A stretch of 64,000 nucleotides of DNA, taken from the NCBI GenBank assembly GCA_030752795.1, contig JASMDM010000013.1, positions 1 through 64,000 of the forward strand. Reading direction: 5' to 3'. Shown piece by piece: positions 1-8,765 of the stretch (positions are counted from its first letter, which is position 1; each line of letters opens with the position of its first letter). Below the pieces are notes generated by a model. It had not been told where the DNA came from and did not search any database. It saw only the letters and a program-made list of their open reading frames with translations. The stretch comes from SAR202 cluster bacterium (GTDB lineage Bacteria > Chloroflexota > Dehalococcoidia > Lucifugimonadales > UBA1123). A program made the position numbers and the translations under genes.

Positions 1-2
1 AG

Positions 3-116
3 GGAAGTGAGCTTCGGATTTCCGGTAAGAAACGTGATGATTTGCAAGAGACCATTGCGTTCATAAAAGAAATGAACATTGAACAGCCATTACAATATGT
101 AAATTTTCGGACTTGA
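3..116 (+). CDS. yajQ: YajQ-family protein, C-terminal end only (5' truncated by window)
   Basis: The first bases read through as the last 37 residues of a YajQ (UPF0234) nucleotide-binding protein. The segment [10 protein letters not shown]-like (here [15 protein letters not shown]) and the ending [10 protein letters not shown] match the conserved C-terminus of the family, where the final strand ends in NFR. YajQ proteins bind nucleotides, including c-di-GMP in some species; the role here is not shown. The start lies outside the window. Identification rests on the C-terminal motif only, but that motif is distinctive. Confidence 0.85.
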   Translation, partial: GSELRISGKKRDDLQETIAFIKEMNIEQPLQYVNFRT

Positions 117-325
117 GGCCGCGCTACCAAGCCCAAATCCACCAACGACCACCTCACAACAGCCTCATAAGCCAAAACAGCATCCTCGCTATTCACCTGC
201 TAGCCTCGTAGCCCTCGCTACTACCAGCCCCGCCTAAGCCTCGGCGTCTCTTCTTTCCCTCCTAGGCTATACTGTCCCTAGAGGCAGGCTCGTGCGGGAT
301 GGAGGGCGAACCCTATCGGCCAGGA

Positions 326-374
326 TGTGTAGACCCTCAGCGAAAGTGTCTCACTTTCGCTGACGGTCTACACA
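326..374. repeat. Long perfect-type hairpin (23-bp arms, 3-nt loop), part of a dispersed repeat
   Basis: Arms at 326-348 and 352-374 are reverse complements with one mismatch, separated by TCT. Nineteen bases of the right arm (354-372, CTTTCGCTGACGGTCTACA) recur in the same orientation at 3970-3988. There is no U-tract on either side, so it does not look like an intrinsic terminator. The rest of 117-467 shows no gene. It may be a palindromic intergenic repeat or the remnant of a mobile element end. Confidence 0.75.
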
Positions 375-467
375 TGAGATAATCGGGGCTGTGCCCCATG
401 TCCCAAACTCGGTGATGATCTGCCTGACACGATAGTAATCGCCGTCATCGGCCGCGAGGAGAGATAA

Positions 468-1403
468 ATGGAGTTCGGAGTATCTGCCACCTTCGCCGTC
501 GCCATGGGCGCCGACCCAGGCCGGGAGGGCGAGTATCTGCAAGAGATCGGGGATGTCTTAGAGGAATCAGGGTACAGTTCGATCTGGCTGGCTGACAGGA
601 CAGTCTATCCCGTGGATCTGGTTGACCGTTACCCCGACCGATGGGGGCCTGGCCAAGCCGATCCTCAAGGACAGAACGTCATAGAACCCCTCACCTCAAT
701 GAGCTTCGTGGCGGGAAGCACCAAGACACTGAAGCTTGGTTTCAGCATCCTCATCCTGCCCCTGCGCCATCCGGTCTTGAACGCCAAGATGATTTCAACC
801 CTGGACGTCCTATCAGGTGGCCGCGTGATATTCGGTGCGGGCATCGGATGGATGCCCGAAGAGTTCGAGGGGATGGAGGCGGAGTTTCATACAAGAGGAA
901 GGGTCACCGACGAGCACATCGAGATGTTCAAAACCCTCTGCGGCGAGGATGGTGCCAAGTACCGGGGGTCGCATTTTCAGATTTCGGGCAAAACCTTCTT
1001 CCCGAAACCGGTCCAAAAGCCCTATCCACCGGTCTGGATAGCGGGAAACAGCAAGGCCGCCATGCGGCGGTCGGTCCGACTCGGCGACGGTTGGTTCCCT
1101 ATCAGTATGCGTGTAGAAGAGTTCCAAGAGGCCAGGCAGACCCTGCGTGAGGTTTGCGAAGAGGGGGGGCGGGACCCGGACTCGGTGACCACCGCCATGT
1201 CTCTGTCGCTTCGCATGGGGAGGTCGGTGTCCTCTCCCGACGGAAACCGTCAACCGCTGTCGGGGGCGATGTTCCAGATATCCGACGACGTTCGCCGCTA
1301 TGAAGAGGCGGGCCTCGACCACCTGGTGTTCTCGGTGGCGGTACCGAACCGCGAGATCGCTCTGGACTCTATCAAACGGTTCGCCGAAGCGAATATCCGG
1401 TAG
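468..1403 (+). CDS. LLM-class F420-dependent (luciferase-like) oxidoreductase
   Basis: The 311-residue protein has the TIM-barrel layout of the bacterial luciferase-like monooxygenase superfamily: an N-terminal segment ending in the SSIWLADR strand, the central TLKLGFSILILPLRHPV strand followed by LDVLSGGRVIFGAGIGW (the usual cofactor-facing GxGxGW region), and FPKPVQKPYPPVWIAGNS. Related proteins use reduced F420 or FMN to oxidise small molecules; the substrate cannot be read from the sequence. A GAGGAG Shine-Dalgarno lies seven bases before the ATG. It heads an accessory block with two methyltransferases, which could suggest a modification pathway, but no operon link is evident because 370 bp separate it from the next gene. 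Confidence 0.85.
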   Translation: MEFGVSATFAVAMGADPGREGEYLQEIGDVLEESGYSSIWLADRTVYPVDLVDRYPDRWGPGQADPQGQNVIEPLTSMSFVAGSTKTLKLGFSILILPLRHPVLNAKMISTLDVLSGGRVIFGAGIGWMPEEFEGMEAEFHTRGRVTDEHIEMFKTLCGEDGAKYRGSHFQISGKTFFPKPVQKPYPPVWIAGNSKAAMRRSVRLGDGWFPISMRVEEFQEARQTLREVCEEGGRDPDSVTTAMSLSLRMGRSVSSPDGNRQPLSGAMFQISDDVRRYEEAGLDHLVFSVAVPNREIALDSIKRFAEANIR

Positions 1404-1774
1404 CCCAGTCGGCATCAGGACAAAGCCATTGGGCCTCCGAACGCGGCCTCCACCCCTCGATCTAATGTCTTTTGATATACCCTCGCACCAAGGGCGATGT
1501 TCTTCAGAGCAACTCCCTGGGACTCGAAGAAGGTGATATCGTCCTGGGAGTTACGGTTCGGTGTGGCACCGCCGTTACGCAGCCAGCAGTGCCAAAATAT
1601 TGTGTTCACGGTATACTTCGACCCGACTCGATGTCGATAGTCGATCCAACGTCCATTACGGTATCGTTTGATTGAACAAAGAAGGCCCGCGTATGAGCGC
1701 CAACGCTAAGCTGTGAGACTCAACCGATGGGTGGGTGCTCGGCGTATCTGCATCAAAACGTACGGGGAGATCTA
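1404..1774. other. Intergenic stretch without recognisable gene
   Basis: Short open frames exist on both strands but none has a recognisable motif, a good ribosome-binding site or family-like composition. A GGGGAGA Shine-Dalgarno just before position 1775 belongs to the downstream methyltransferase. Confidence 0.5.
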
Positions 1775-2799
1775 ATGCCGAGCTCGATCATACGATCCGA
1801 TTCAGAAGGGATAGAACTCATCAGGGAGTTGGCCCGCAGCTATTGGTACTCTGCTGTACTCAGGGCGGGAATCAAACTCGGCGCGTTCTCCCTTTTGGAT
1901 GGCGGGCCTCTCACCCCGACTGAGATGGCGCGTGAGCTTCCCGGTGACTTGAGTTTCGTGCGCGCGTTTCTCGATGCATGCGAAGTGCTGGGTCTTGTCG
2001 AAAAGCACAGCAACCTGTATGCAAACAGTGCCGTGGCGTCTGCTTTCTTGGTGCCAGGCAGGGAACAATACGTTGGAGGCCACGCCTTGCTCCACACGAA
2101 TGCCTGGGCATCCCGGGGCAGTTTAGACGAACTGATCAGGCAGGGCAAAACACTGCTGCCATTCGAGACGGACTTTGTAGACGAAAACACTTACCGGGCC
2201 AATCACATGTTGGGCCAACACAATCGCGCCATGACCGGCCAATCCGATCATCTGGTAGATAATGTATATCTGGCAGGCATGCAAAGACTCATCGATCTAG
2301 GCGGAGGGGCCGCCAGCTACAGTATCGCTCTGTGCAAGGCAAACCCCGAGCTCCACTCGGTCGTCGTGGATCGACCAGAGCCGTTGGCGATTGCGCAGAG
2401 CTAATATCGGCGGACAACCTCGATGGCCGGATCTCGTTGGTAGAAGGTGACTTCTTCGACGCAGAGCTGGGCCACGGTTATGACGTGGCACTGGTCTCTG
2501 GTGTGGTCCTCATCAAATCTGAACAGGAGTGTCACAAGTTGTTCGAGTTGGCACTGGGGTTGCTCCGGCCCGGCGGGATGATAATCGTTCAGGACTATCT
2601 GCGCACCGGTCGCTCTCCAGACCAGGTCAGGATTGATAAGCTAGAGAATCTATACGTCAAGGTGGTATTCGACCCTCGGGCTGCAGACCGAGAGGGTGAA
2701 GAAGTAGCGGGGTGGCTTCGGGAATCCGGCTTCGAAGATACTCGGTTGATTCCTCTACCGACCCAGCTCGCCCTGATCACCGCGACGAAGCCATTGTAG
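1775..2799 (+). CDS. O-methyltransferase (acetylserotonin/hydroxyneurosporene type), frame-broken near 2400
   Basis: The N-terminal part (MPSSIIRSD onward) is a winged-helix dimerisation domain typical of class I O-methyltransferases. The SAM site follows (LIDLGGGAASYSIALCKANPEL, then VVVDRPEPLAIAQ). The frame then ends at a stop at 2402-2404, but the next frame continues directly with ELISADNLDGRISLVEGDFF, a PGGMIIVQDY motif and a normal C-terminus. Adding one base near 2395-2400 restores a protein of about 341 residues, the usual family length. Substrate is unknown. Either the gene is recently broken or the consensus has lost a base. Confidence 0.75.
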
Positions 2800-2985
2800 A
2801 GCTGTACCAATTACGACGCCACCTCGTTTGCGAACACCGAAGTAACCGTATCCCGACGCTGGCGACCGATGTGCCGATACCGAGAGGACAGCCAAGATGC
2901 ATGAGACCCCGACACGGTCAAAGAGTAATGTCTTGAAGTGGTCAAACTCGTTCACCCCCGGTAAGGGCTTGGGTGTCGCCAGACC

Positions 2986-3690
2986 ATGAAGCAGACTGAG
3001 AACAGCATCGGTGACCACTCTGAAAGGTTCTACGGCCAACATGCTGACCGCTATGCCGAGGTGTCACACGAACTCATCCAGTCACACTACTCTGGTTCGT
3101 CACACTTAGGGCTGGAGACTGATCTGGATTTGATCGTCCGTATGAAGGAACTGGCATCGCCCGGATCTCGGGGTTTGGACGCGGGATGCGGGGCCGGAGC
3201 ACGCGATGTCTTTGATTACTGGCGAGACGGGTACGACATAATTGGAGTGGATTCGGTGACGGAGAATATCGACGTTGCGAAGAAGCTGCACCCCGAGATA
3301 TCCGGACGAATCTCTGTGGCTGATCTACGCCACTCGTTGGAGTTTCCTGACCACGCCTTTGATTTCGTGCTCTGCAACTCGGTGATCCAACACATCGAGC
3401 CCAGTGTCGTGATGAATGTAACTGTCCCTGAACTTGTGCGTGTGCTGAGTCCCGGCGGAGTCTTACAGCTTATGTTTAAGACTGGCTGCGGCGTGAGGAC
3501 GGTCTACGACCGAGACTTTCGCGCGAATCGCAAGTTCCAACTGTACAGCGTCGAAGAGGTCCTTGGTGTGTTGGAAGGCTTGGGCATGGAAATCGTTCCC
3601 GCTGAGGAAGAAAAGCTAGGAGGAGTGATCTCATTCCTTGATACCAAGCCGATGAACCATTGCGTGCTCTATTCTCGGAAGCCAAGCTAA
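2986..3690 (+). CDS. Class I SAM-dependent methyltransferase
   Basis: A 234-residue protein with a Rossmann-type methyltransferase core: motif I LDAGCGAGARDVF at about residue 60-72, an acidic residue after the second strand (IIGVDSVTENI), motif IV FDFVLCNSVIQHIEP, and a post-I LSPGGVLQLMFK strand. This arrangement is of the Methyltransf_11/UbiE type acting on small molecules; the substrate is not evident. It follows the broken O-methyltransferase on the same strand after 186 bp with only a weak ribosome-binding site, so co-transcription is possible but unproven. Confidence 0.85.
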   Translation: MKQTENSIGDHSERFYGQHADRYAEVSHELIQSHYSGSSHLGLETDLDLIVRMKELASPGSRGLDAGCGAGARDVFDYWRDGYDIIGVDSVTENIDVAKKLHPEISGRISVADLRHSLEFPDHAFDFVLCNSVIQHIEPSVVMNVTVPELVRVLSPGGVLQLMFKTGCGVRTVYDRDFRANRKFQLYSVEEVLGVLEGLGMEIVPAEEEKLGGVISFLDTKPMNHCVLYSRKPS

Positions 3691-4084
3691 GACGCCCTAC
3701 GGCGCATCGAGTGAGTGGTGAACAGAACTGGATCCCTCTTGGTTTCTCTTTGATGATGCTTCTGAACTCATACGAGCAAAAGCTCCCCACTGGCGGCTGG
3801 GAGCGGCTGGACAGTTGGTCGATGTCTCCGGAGTGATAGCTCCTAGGCGGCTGACAGCACTTGTCGAGCACGCAGCCCCGAAAAAAGGTGCAGATTGCGC
3901 GCTCCAACCCAACAACACACTCCGCACCTCGACAATGGCGGCCTAACGCGATTCTGTGGAGTCGTGATGCTTTCGCTGACGGTCTACAGTTCATCGCCAT
4001 GAGTTCCGGTGCGATCAGGGCAGAGGGCTCATGACTCCCGATCGTGTGCGCGCCTAGCACGGACCTGAGCTCAGCGACCGTGCG
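3691..4084. other. Intergenic stretch carrying a repeat copy
   Basis: No convincing gene is seen on either strand. The only recognisable element is the 19-base copy of the 354-372 repeat at 3970-3988. Confidence 0.5.
3970..3988 (+). repeat. Second copy of the dispersed repeat CTTTCGCTGACGGTCTACA
   Basis: Nineteen bases identical and in direct orientation to the right arm of the hairpin at 352-374. Here the matching inverted arm is missing. The two copies bracket the luciferase-like gene and the two methyltransferases. Confidence 0.7.
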
Positions 4085-4342
4085 ATGCGATTCTCGGGGA
4101 TCCCGGCTCGGGCAAATGGGCATCGTTCGGAGGGAGCCGTTAAATGGTTCGCTGTCAAAATCATGCAAGGCAGCTACATCGTGAGCCTGCAAACGGACGT
4201 GACCACGCGGGGCGGCGCCAAGCTGAAACTGGACCTGGGCGGGGAAATCGTGATCGATGTCATCGGCGCAGGAATCGTCGATATTCTGCTCAGTGGCGAC
4301 GGAGAATTGAAACCGAGCAAGCGGGCAACGTTAGTGGACTGA
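4085..4342 (+). CDS. Small hypothetical protein, unrecognised
   Basis: An 85-codon frame, with a more plausible internal ATG at 4163 giving 59 residues. The C-terminal half has alternating hydrophobic and charged residues (AKLKLDLGGEIVIDVIG), as in a small beta-rich protein, but no family is recognised and the ribosome-binding site is poor. A second frame starting at 4144 has a better Shine-Dalgarno but an Arg-rich, unlikely product. It may not be a gene. Confidence 0.3.
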   Translation: MRFSGIPARANGHRSEGAVKWFAVKIMQGSYIVSLQTDVTTRGGAKLKLDLGGEIVIDVIGAGIVDILLSGDGELKPSKRATLVD

Positions 4343-4578
4343 CCGTGTGAAGCTCGTTGTTACGAATCTCCTTGACCTGGGGCGTCGACCCAGGCTGGAA
4401 CTCCCGGTTAAGCGATCGAACTCGGCGTGGTCGCACCCGACGCCAAGAGCCCACTGAGACCAACTGGCACACACCCAGTCCACGGTTTTCCGTGCCGCTG
4501 ACAAGGTTGCCGACCCCAGATACAATCCAGCGCGTTCTCATAGTTGGCACTCGAAGCCGGCATGATCGAGGGGATGTG

Positions 4579-4886
4579 ATGTCAGAAGCAAACAAAGCAA
4601 TCGTTAGGAATTACTACGAGTTGCTGCACAAGGCTTCTACACCGCCTTCCCTGACATGCAGCACGCCGTCGATGCTCAAACTTCCGAAGGAGACCAGGTG
4701 GTCACACCTGTGACGTTCCTGGGCACTCATCAGGGCGAGTTGATGGGCATCCCTGCAAGCAACAAATCCGTCGAGATTCGCGGCATCAATATCCACAAGA
4801 TCGTCGGTGGCAAGATGGTGGAAGCCGGGACTGTCCTTGACATGATGGGGTTAATGCAGCAAATCGGCGTGATCCCCTCCCAGTAA
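4579..4886 (+). pseudogene. SnoaL-like polyketide cyclase / ester cyclase, internally deleted
   Basis: The 5' frame starts like an ester cyclase (MSEANKAIVRNYYELLHK) and the next frame supplies the conserved C-terminal half (FYTAFPDMQHAVDAQ, GTHQGELMGIPASNK, and the ending MMQQIGVIPSQ). SnoaL-like proteins are about 130-145 residues; here roughly 40 residues of the middle, containing part of the pocket, are missing at the junction near 4632. One deletion of 3n+1 bases explains both the loss and the frame change, so the gene is most likely dead. Confidence 0.7.
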
Positions 4887-4947
4887 GACTTTCTCAAACT
4901 ATTTCCTACTTCTGCCTTGTTGGATTCGCGCTCTGCGTTGAAAGGTC

Positions 4948-5421
4948 TCAACGCCGCGCCCTGCGAGCCGACGCCATGTTCCGCCTCGATTCCTCGTACC
5001 GCTCGATAAACGCCGCGGGTGGGGTTAGCGCGATGGTCTCTGCCACCAGGTCGAGCGGAAGATTGTCAAGAGTTTTGAACCGGACGCAGGCTTTGCCCAT
5101 GTCGAGCTTCTTGCCCGACGCGCGGTATCGTTCGCGGAACCAGTCCTCGATCTCAGGGTCGCCGTAGACGTTCATCAGATACAGCGACATGTATCGCTTC
5201 TGCGACGACAAAGCCGCGACTCCGAGCGCTTGACCGTTGTACGTCTCGGGGTAATCCTCCAGCGGGATCACATAGCTGATCATCCCGAACTGCATGATTT
5301 CCCGATACTTGTCCGGCAGGTTGTCGAGGACGACCCGCCTCACGGCGGAGATCGCGTCTCGTCGATCTGACTTGAGCTCATCGAGGTACTGGTCAACCGT
5401 CGCTGCTTTGCTCTGCGCCAC
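4948..5421 (-). CDS. DUF1801 (YdhG-like) domain protein
   Basis: A 157-residue protein matching the DUF1801 fold: an N-terminal helix with VDQYLDELKSDRRDAISAVRRVV, the FGMISYVIPLEDYPETYNGQ segment, YMSLYLMNVY, and the GKACVRFKTLDNLPLDLV motif near the C-terminus. The family is common in bacteria and has no firmly established biochemical role. It stands alone, convergent with the SnoaL remnant and downstream of the end of the ribosomal protein operon. Confidence 0.8.
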   Translation of the reverse strand: MAQSKAATVDQYLDELKSDRRDAISAVRRVVLDNLPDKYREIMQFGMISYVIPLEDYPETYNGQALGVAALSSQKRYMSLYLMNVYGDPEIEDWFRERYRASGKKLDMGKACVRFKTLDNLPLDLVAETIALTPPAAFIERYEESRRNMASARRARR

Positions 5422-5594
5422 CGTGTCCGCCTTCCGTATCTCTGAGCCCTTATTCGTTCAACGCCGTCGTTCGAAGTATGTGGCGTTCAATCTCGGGACG
5501 CAAAGAATTGATGCGCGTCGGGATCGGAGCTCGCAAATCAGCCATCATGCGTCTGCCCTGAAACCCAGCAGGCCGGTGATTCGTGAAACTGTAT

Positions 5595-5633
5595 GCTGAC
5601 TGCTGACCGCTGACTGCTGACCGCTGACCGCTG
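5595..5633. repeat. Tandem 7-bp repeat GCTGAC(T/C), about 5.5 copies
   Basis: The heptamer GCTGACT or GCTGACC is repeated in tandem, ending in GCTGG. It lies in the spacer between the DUF1801 gene and the ribosomal operon terminator. It has no spacers and is too short for a CRISPR array; it is a simple microsatellite-like repeat. Confidence 0.8.
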
Positions 5634-5643
5634 GAGACAAAGA

Positions 5644-5670
5644 AAGGGCGGACCGTTACGGTCCGCCCTT
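5644..5670 (-). terminator. Intrinsic terminator of the ribosomal protein operon
   Basis: Twelve-base arms (5644-5655 and 5659-5670) pair perfectly around a TTA loop. Read on the minus strand the stem is followed by TTTCTTT. It sits 36 bp after the rpsI stop, exactly where the long minus-strand operon should end. Confidence 0.9.
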
Positions 5671-5705
5671 GGTGTCGATGCCTGGTTTTGGCTAGGTCCG
5701 GATTG

Positions 5706-6107
5706 CTAGCGCTTGGTCCACTGCTTGGCCTTGCGGGCTCGGGCGAGGCCGTATTTCTTGCTCTCTTTCTCGCGGGCGTCGCGAGTGAGCAGTCCTGCCT
5801 TCTTGAGGGGAGGGCGCATGTTCGGGTCGGCGGTCTGCAACGCTCTGGCGATGCCGTGCCTGAGGGCGCCGGCCTGGCTGACCACACCGCCGCCGTTGAC
5901 CTTGGCCACGACCCTGAACTGGTTTCGTGACTCAGTTACCTCGAAGGGCTGGTGGATAAGCTGCAACCAAGTGTCCCACGGAAACGCCTCTTCGACGGGC
6001 TTGCCGTTGACGATGATCGGGCCATTGTCCATGTACAAGCGGACCTTGGCCACTGAGGTCTTGCGTTTCCCGATTGCGTAGTAGTAGTGCTCGCTGCCGT
6101 CAACCAT
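5706..6107 (-). CDS. rpsI: 30S ribosomal protein S9
   Basis: The 133-residue protein has the S9 signature: YYYAIGKRKTSVAKVRLY at the N-terminus, the central GGGVVSQAGALRHGIARAL motif, and a basic C-terminal tail ending KQWTKR, where S9 normally ends in a Lys-Arg that reaches the P-site tRNA. It starts immediately after the rplM stop (rplM ends at 6108) and is the last gene of the operon, just before a strong terminator. Confidence 0.97.
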   Translation of the reverse strand: MVDGSEHYYYAIGKRKTSVAKVRLYMDNGPIIVNGKPVEEAFPWDTWLQLIHQPFEVTESRNQFRVVAKVNGGGVVSQAGALRHGIARALQTADPNMRPPLKKAGLLTRDAREKESKKYGLARARKAKQWTKR

Positions 6108-6560
6108 CTAAGACTCCTGTTCCTGTGACTTGCGTGCGCCAAATTGGGCTTGATGCGGGTGTTCCGGTCCGGCGTAAACCTTGAGACGCAGGAGCATCTT
6201 TCGGCCCAGCGCGTTCTTGGGCAGCATGCCTTTGACGGCATACCTTATTACTCGGTCGGGGTTCCTCGCGAGCATCTGTCCGAGCGTTCGCTCTTTAAGT
6301 CCCCCAATGTAGCCGCTGTGCGTGTAGTAACGCTTCTGGGCGACTTTGTCTCCCGTGACGCGGATGAGCTCGGCGTTGGTCACGACCACGAAGTCGCCGA
6401 CCATCATGTGCGGCACGTACAAGGGCTTGTCTTTGCCCATCAGCATCATGGCGATCTGAGTGGCCAAGCGGCCCAAAGTCTCGCCCTTCGCATCCACGTG
6501 ACGCCACTGCGGATTCAAGTCCGAAGCTTTGGTCTCAAATGGTTTAACTATCGACGGCAT
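6108..6560 (-). CDS. rplM: 50S ribosomal protein L13
   Basis: A 150-residue protein with the L13 pattern: [54 protein letters not shown], and [18 protein letters not shown] followed by GPEHPHQAQ. Length is slightly above the usual 142-148. The gene follows truA by two bases and is joined directly to rpsI, the usual rplM-rpsI pair. Confidence 0.97.
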   Translation of the reverse strand: MPSIVKPFETKASDLNPQWRHVDAKGETLGRLATQIAMMLMGKDKPLYVPHMMVGDFVVVTNAELIRVTGDKVAQKRYYTHSGYIGGLKERTLGQMLARNPDRVIRYAVKGMLPKNALGRKMLLRLKVYAGPEHPHQAQFGARKSQEQES

Positions 6561-6562
6561 CT

Positions 6563-7324
6563 CTATTCACCAACCTTGGGAGGGAATTCTGCGTACGTCA
6601 CCTTGATCAAGCACAACCCCTGAGGGGGCAGCGATCTCGATGTCGCTCCAGTCTCCTTCCCGTCTATCATTTGTCCCAGGTTCTCGATGGTCATCGCCCC
6701 TCTGCCCACGTCCACTAACGCGCCAATCATTCGGCGCACCTGATGGGGCAGAAACGCGTTGCCCTCCACGTTGAACACGATCGTATCATCGATCGCGGCC
6801 ATACCGCTGCTGAACACCTCTCGGACCGTGCTCGCTCCTTCGGGCTCCAACGGGCCCCCGAATCGAGCGAAGTCATGGACTCCGATCAGCATTTTAGCGC
6901 CTTCGTCCATCAGAGCGACATCAAGGTCGTCCCGGATCAGCGTCGATGTGCGTCGCCTCAGCGGCGCTGGCGCCGTGCCGGTCAGGATCGTGTACCGATA
7001 GATACGGCTCAGCGCGTGCCTTCGCGGGTCGAAGCGGTCATCGACTCGATACGCGGCCCGTACGGCGATGTCGTCGGGCAGGCGATGGTTCACGGCTCGA
7101 AGGACGGTGTCAGGCGCGTGAGTCGCGGCGGTGTCGAATGCCACCACCTGGCCCAACGCGTGGACTCCGGCGTCGGTTCGTCCCGCTGCCTTGATCCTGA
7201 CCTTCTCGCCAGTCAGCGCGGTTATTGATTTTTCAAGTTGCTCTTGTATTGAGGGACCGTTTTGCTGGAATTGAAACCCGCGGTACGCGGTCCCGTCATA
7301 CTCTATTATCAGCGCGAGGCGCAT
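6563..7324 (-). CDS. truA: tRNA pseudouridine(38-40) synthase TruA
   Basis: The 253-residue protein matches TruA, which isomerises uridines 38-40 in the anticodon arm of tRNAs. It begins [19 protein letters not shown] and carries the catalytic Asp in [18 protein letters not shown] (about residues 48-65). Further conserved segments are the SRIYRYTI strand, the FARFGGP segment and [17 protein letters not shown]. It lies between rplQ and rplM in a translation operon, a common order in bacteria. Confidence 0.96.
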   Translation of the reverse strand: MRLALIIEYDGTAYRGFQFQQNGPSIQEQLEKSITALTGEKVRIKAAGRTDAGVHALGQVVAFDTAATHAPDTVLRAVNHRLPDDIAVRAAYRVDDRFDPRRHALSRIYRYTILTGTAPAPLRRRTSTLIRDDLDVALMDEGAKMLIGVHDFARFGGPLEPEGASTVREVFSSGMAAIDDTIVFNVEGNAFLPHQVRRMIGALVDVGRGAMTIENLGQMIDGKETGATSRSLPPQGLCLIKVTYAEFPPKVGE

Positions 7325-7345
7325 CGGTCCGCCCTCGCTCGCGGC

Positions 7346-7699
7346 CTAGGCGACCAGCTCGACGATCGCCATCGCTGCCGCGTCTCCCTGACGCGGGCCC
7401 AGCTTGTACAGCCGCGTGTAGCCGCCGTTGCGTTCAGCGTAACGCTCGGCCAACTCGGCAAACAGCTTCCTCACGGCGTCGTCGTCCATCAGCATCGATG
7501 CGGCCTGTCGCCGGTGGTGCAGGGAACCCTTCTTGCCCAGCGTGACCATCTTTTCGGTTAGTCGCCGGACCTCCCGGGCCTTGGCTTCGGTGGTTCGCAT
7601 GGTTTCGTTGGTGATCAACGCCGTCACCATGCCACGAAGCATCAGCATTCGGTGCGCGGTTGGGCGATTGAGCTTTCTTCTCGAGAGGCGGTGCCTCAT
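7346..7699 (-). CDS. rplQ: 50S ribosomal protein L17
   Basis: At 117 residues it has the typical L17 start MRHRLSRRKLNRPTAHR followed by MLRGMVTALITNETMRTTEAKAREVRRLTEKMVTL and a C-terminal GGYTRLYKLGPRQGDAAAMAIVELV. It follows rpoA by 12 bases, the canonical order, and lies near the polypeptide exit tunnel of the large subunit. Confidence 0.97.
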   Translation of the reverse strand: MRHRLSRRKLNRPTAHRMLMLRGMVTALITNETMRTTEAKAREVRRLTEKMVTLGKKGSLHHRRQAASMLMDDDAVRKLFAELAERYAERNGGYTRLYKLGPRQGDAAAMAIVELVA

Positions 7700-7711
7700 G
7701 ACTTGCTCCTG

Positions 7712-8743
7712 TTATTCGACGGCGAGAGCTTCTTGTTCATCGCTGCTGTTCAATTCGGGGTCCATACCCGCGGGCAGTAGTTCCATCTCCCTCATGCGTC
7801 CGTAGAGCTCGACGTAGGACTTGTCGCCGAAGTTGCGGATCCCCATGAGATCGGCTTTGCTCATCTCGAGGACCTCGCCGACTTTGTCGATGCCCGCGCG
7901 CTTGAGACAGTTCAACGTGCGAGAGGACAGATCCAGCCGCTCGACCGTGACATTGTAGACCGCGGCGGGAATGGCTAGCGCCGTCGGCAGACCGCCGCCT
8001 GTTTCTTCGACGCCTTGCGTTACGTTGGCGAACATGAAGAACTGGTTGGTAAGGATATTCGCGGCTTGTCGCACGGCGTCGACGGGCAGCTTAGAGCCGT
8101 CCGTCCACACCTGCAGAACCAGCCGTTCGAAGTCGGTTCGCTGGCCCACGCGGGTGCGCTCGATTTCGTAGCTGACTTTGTTGATGGGGGTGAAGATCGC
8201 GTCGACGGGCAGCACGCCAATGGCGTGGCCATCGCCCTCGGAAGCGACTTGGTAGCCCTTGCCACGCTCTACGTTGAGCTCGATGGACAGCTTCGCCTCG
8301 GCCGAATCCAGCGTGGCAAGATGCAATTCCGGATTGACCACCACGAAATCGGCGGATGCCATGATGTCACCGGCACAGACCTCGCCTTCGCCAGCCACTT
8401 CGAGCCTGAGCTTGCCTGGCCGATCGACCTCAGAGCGAAGTCGAATGCCTTTGACGTTGAGCAGCATCTCCGTGACCTGCTCTTTCACGTGAGGCACCGT
8501 CGCGAACTCGTGCTGGATGCCTTCGATCTTGACCCAGGTGATCGCGGTGCCTTCGAGGCCGGCGTAAAGTATGCGGCGAAGCGGATTGCCCAGAGTGACG
8601 CCGTATCCGGGTTCGAGAGGCTCGATGACGAATTTGCCGTACCGATCATCCGCCTCCTCGACTTCGATTGCGGGACTCGGTATCGGCTCCTCTTCTTCTT
8701 CGGTCATCTCTCTGCTGATGAAGCTCTTCAGGTCCAAAACCAT
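7712..8743 (-). CDS. rpoA: DNA-directed RNA polymerase subunit alpha
   Basis: A 343-residue alpha subunit. The N-terminal assembly domain includes KFVIEPLEPGYGVTLGNPLRRILYAGLEGTAIT and the insert region with HEFATVPHVKEQVTEMLLNVK. The C-terminal domain has LDLSSRTLNCLKRAGIDKVGEVLEMSKADLMGIRNFGDKSYVEL, the helix-hairpin region that touches UP elements and activators. It lies between rpsD and rplQ, as in most bacteria. Thus the operon supplies both ribosome and polymerase parts. Confidence 0.98.
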   Translation of the reverse strand: MVLDLKSFISREMTEEEEEPIPSPAIEVEEADDRYGKFVIEPLEPGYGVTLGNPLRRILYAGLEGTAITWVKIEGIQHEFATVPHVKEQVTEMLLNVKGIRLRSEVDRPGKLRLEVAGEGEVCAGDIMASADFVVVNPELHLATLDSAEAKLSIELNVERGKGYQVASEGDGHAIGVLPVDAIFTPINKVSYEIERTRVGQRTDFERLVLQVWTDGSKLPVDAVRQAANILTNQFFMFANVTQGVEETGGGLPTALAIPAAVYNVTVERLDLSSRTLNCLKRAGIDKVGEVLEMSKADLMGIRNFGDKSYVELYGRMREMELLPAGMDPELNSSDEQEALAVE

Positions 8744-8765
8744 ATGTGTGCTCCTGTGCGCCCGC

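Noticed and set aside
813-1415. Minus-strand 200-residue ORF
   Set aside because: Lies wholly antisense to the luciferase-like gene, whose motifs are clear.
1472-1675. Plus-strand 67-residue ORF between the luciferase-like gene and the methyltransferase
   Set aside because: No motif or Shine-Dalgarno; composition not protein-like.
5595-5633. Heptamer array considered as CRISPR or iteron origin
   Set aside because: Unit is too short and has no spacers; no replication gene or DnaA-box cluster lies near.
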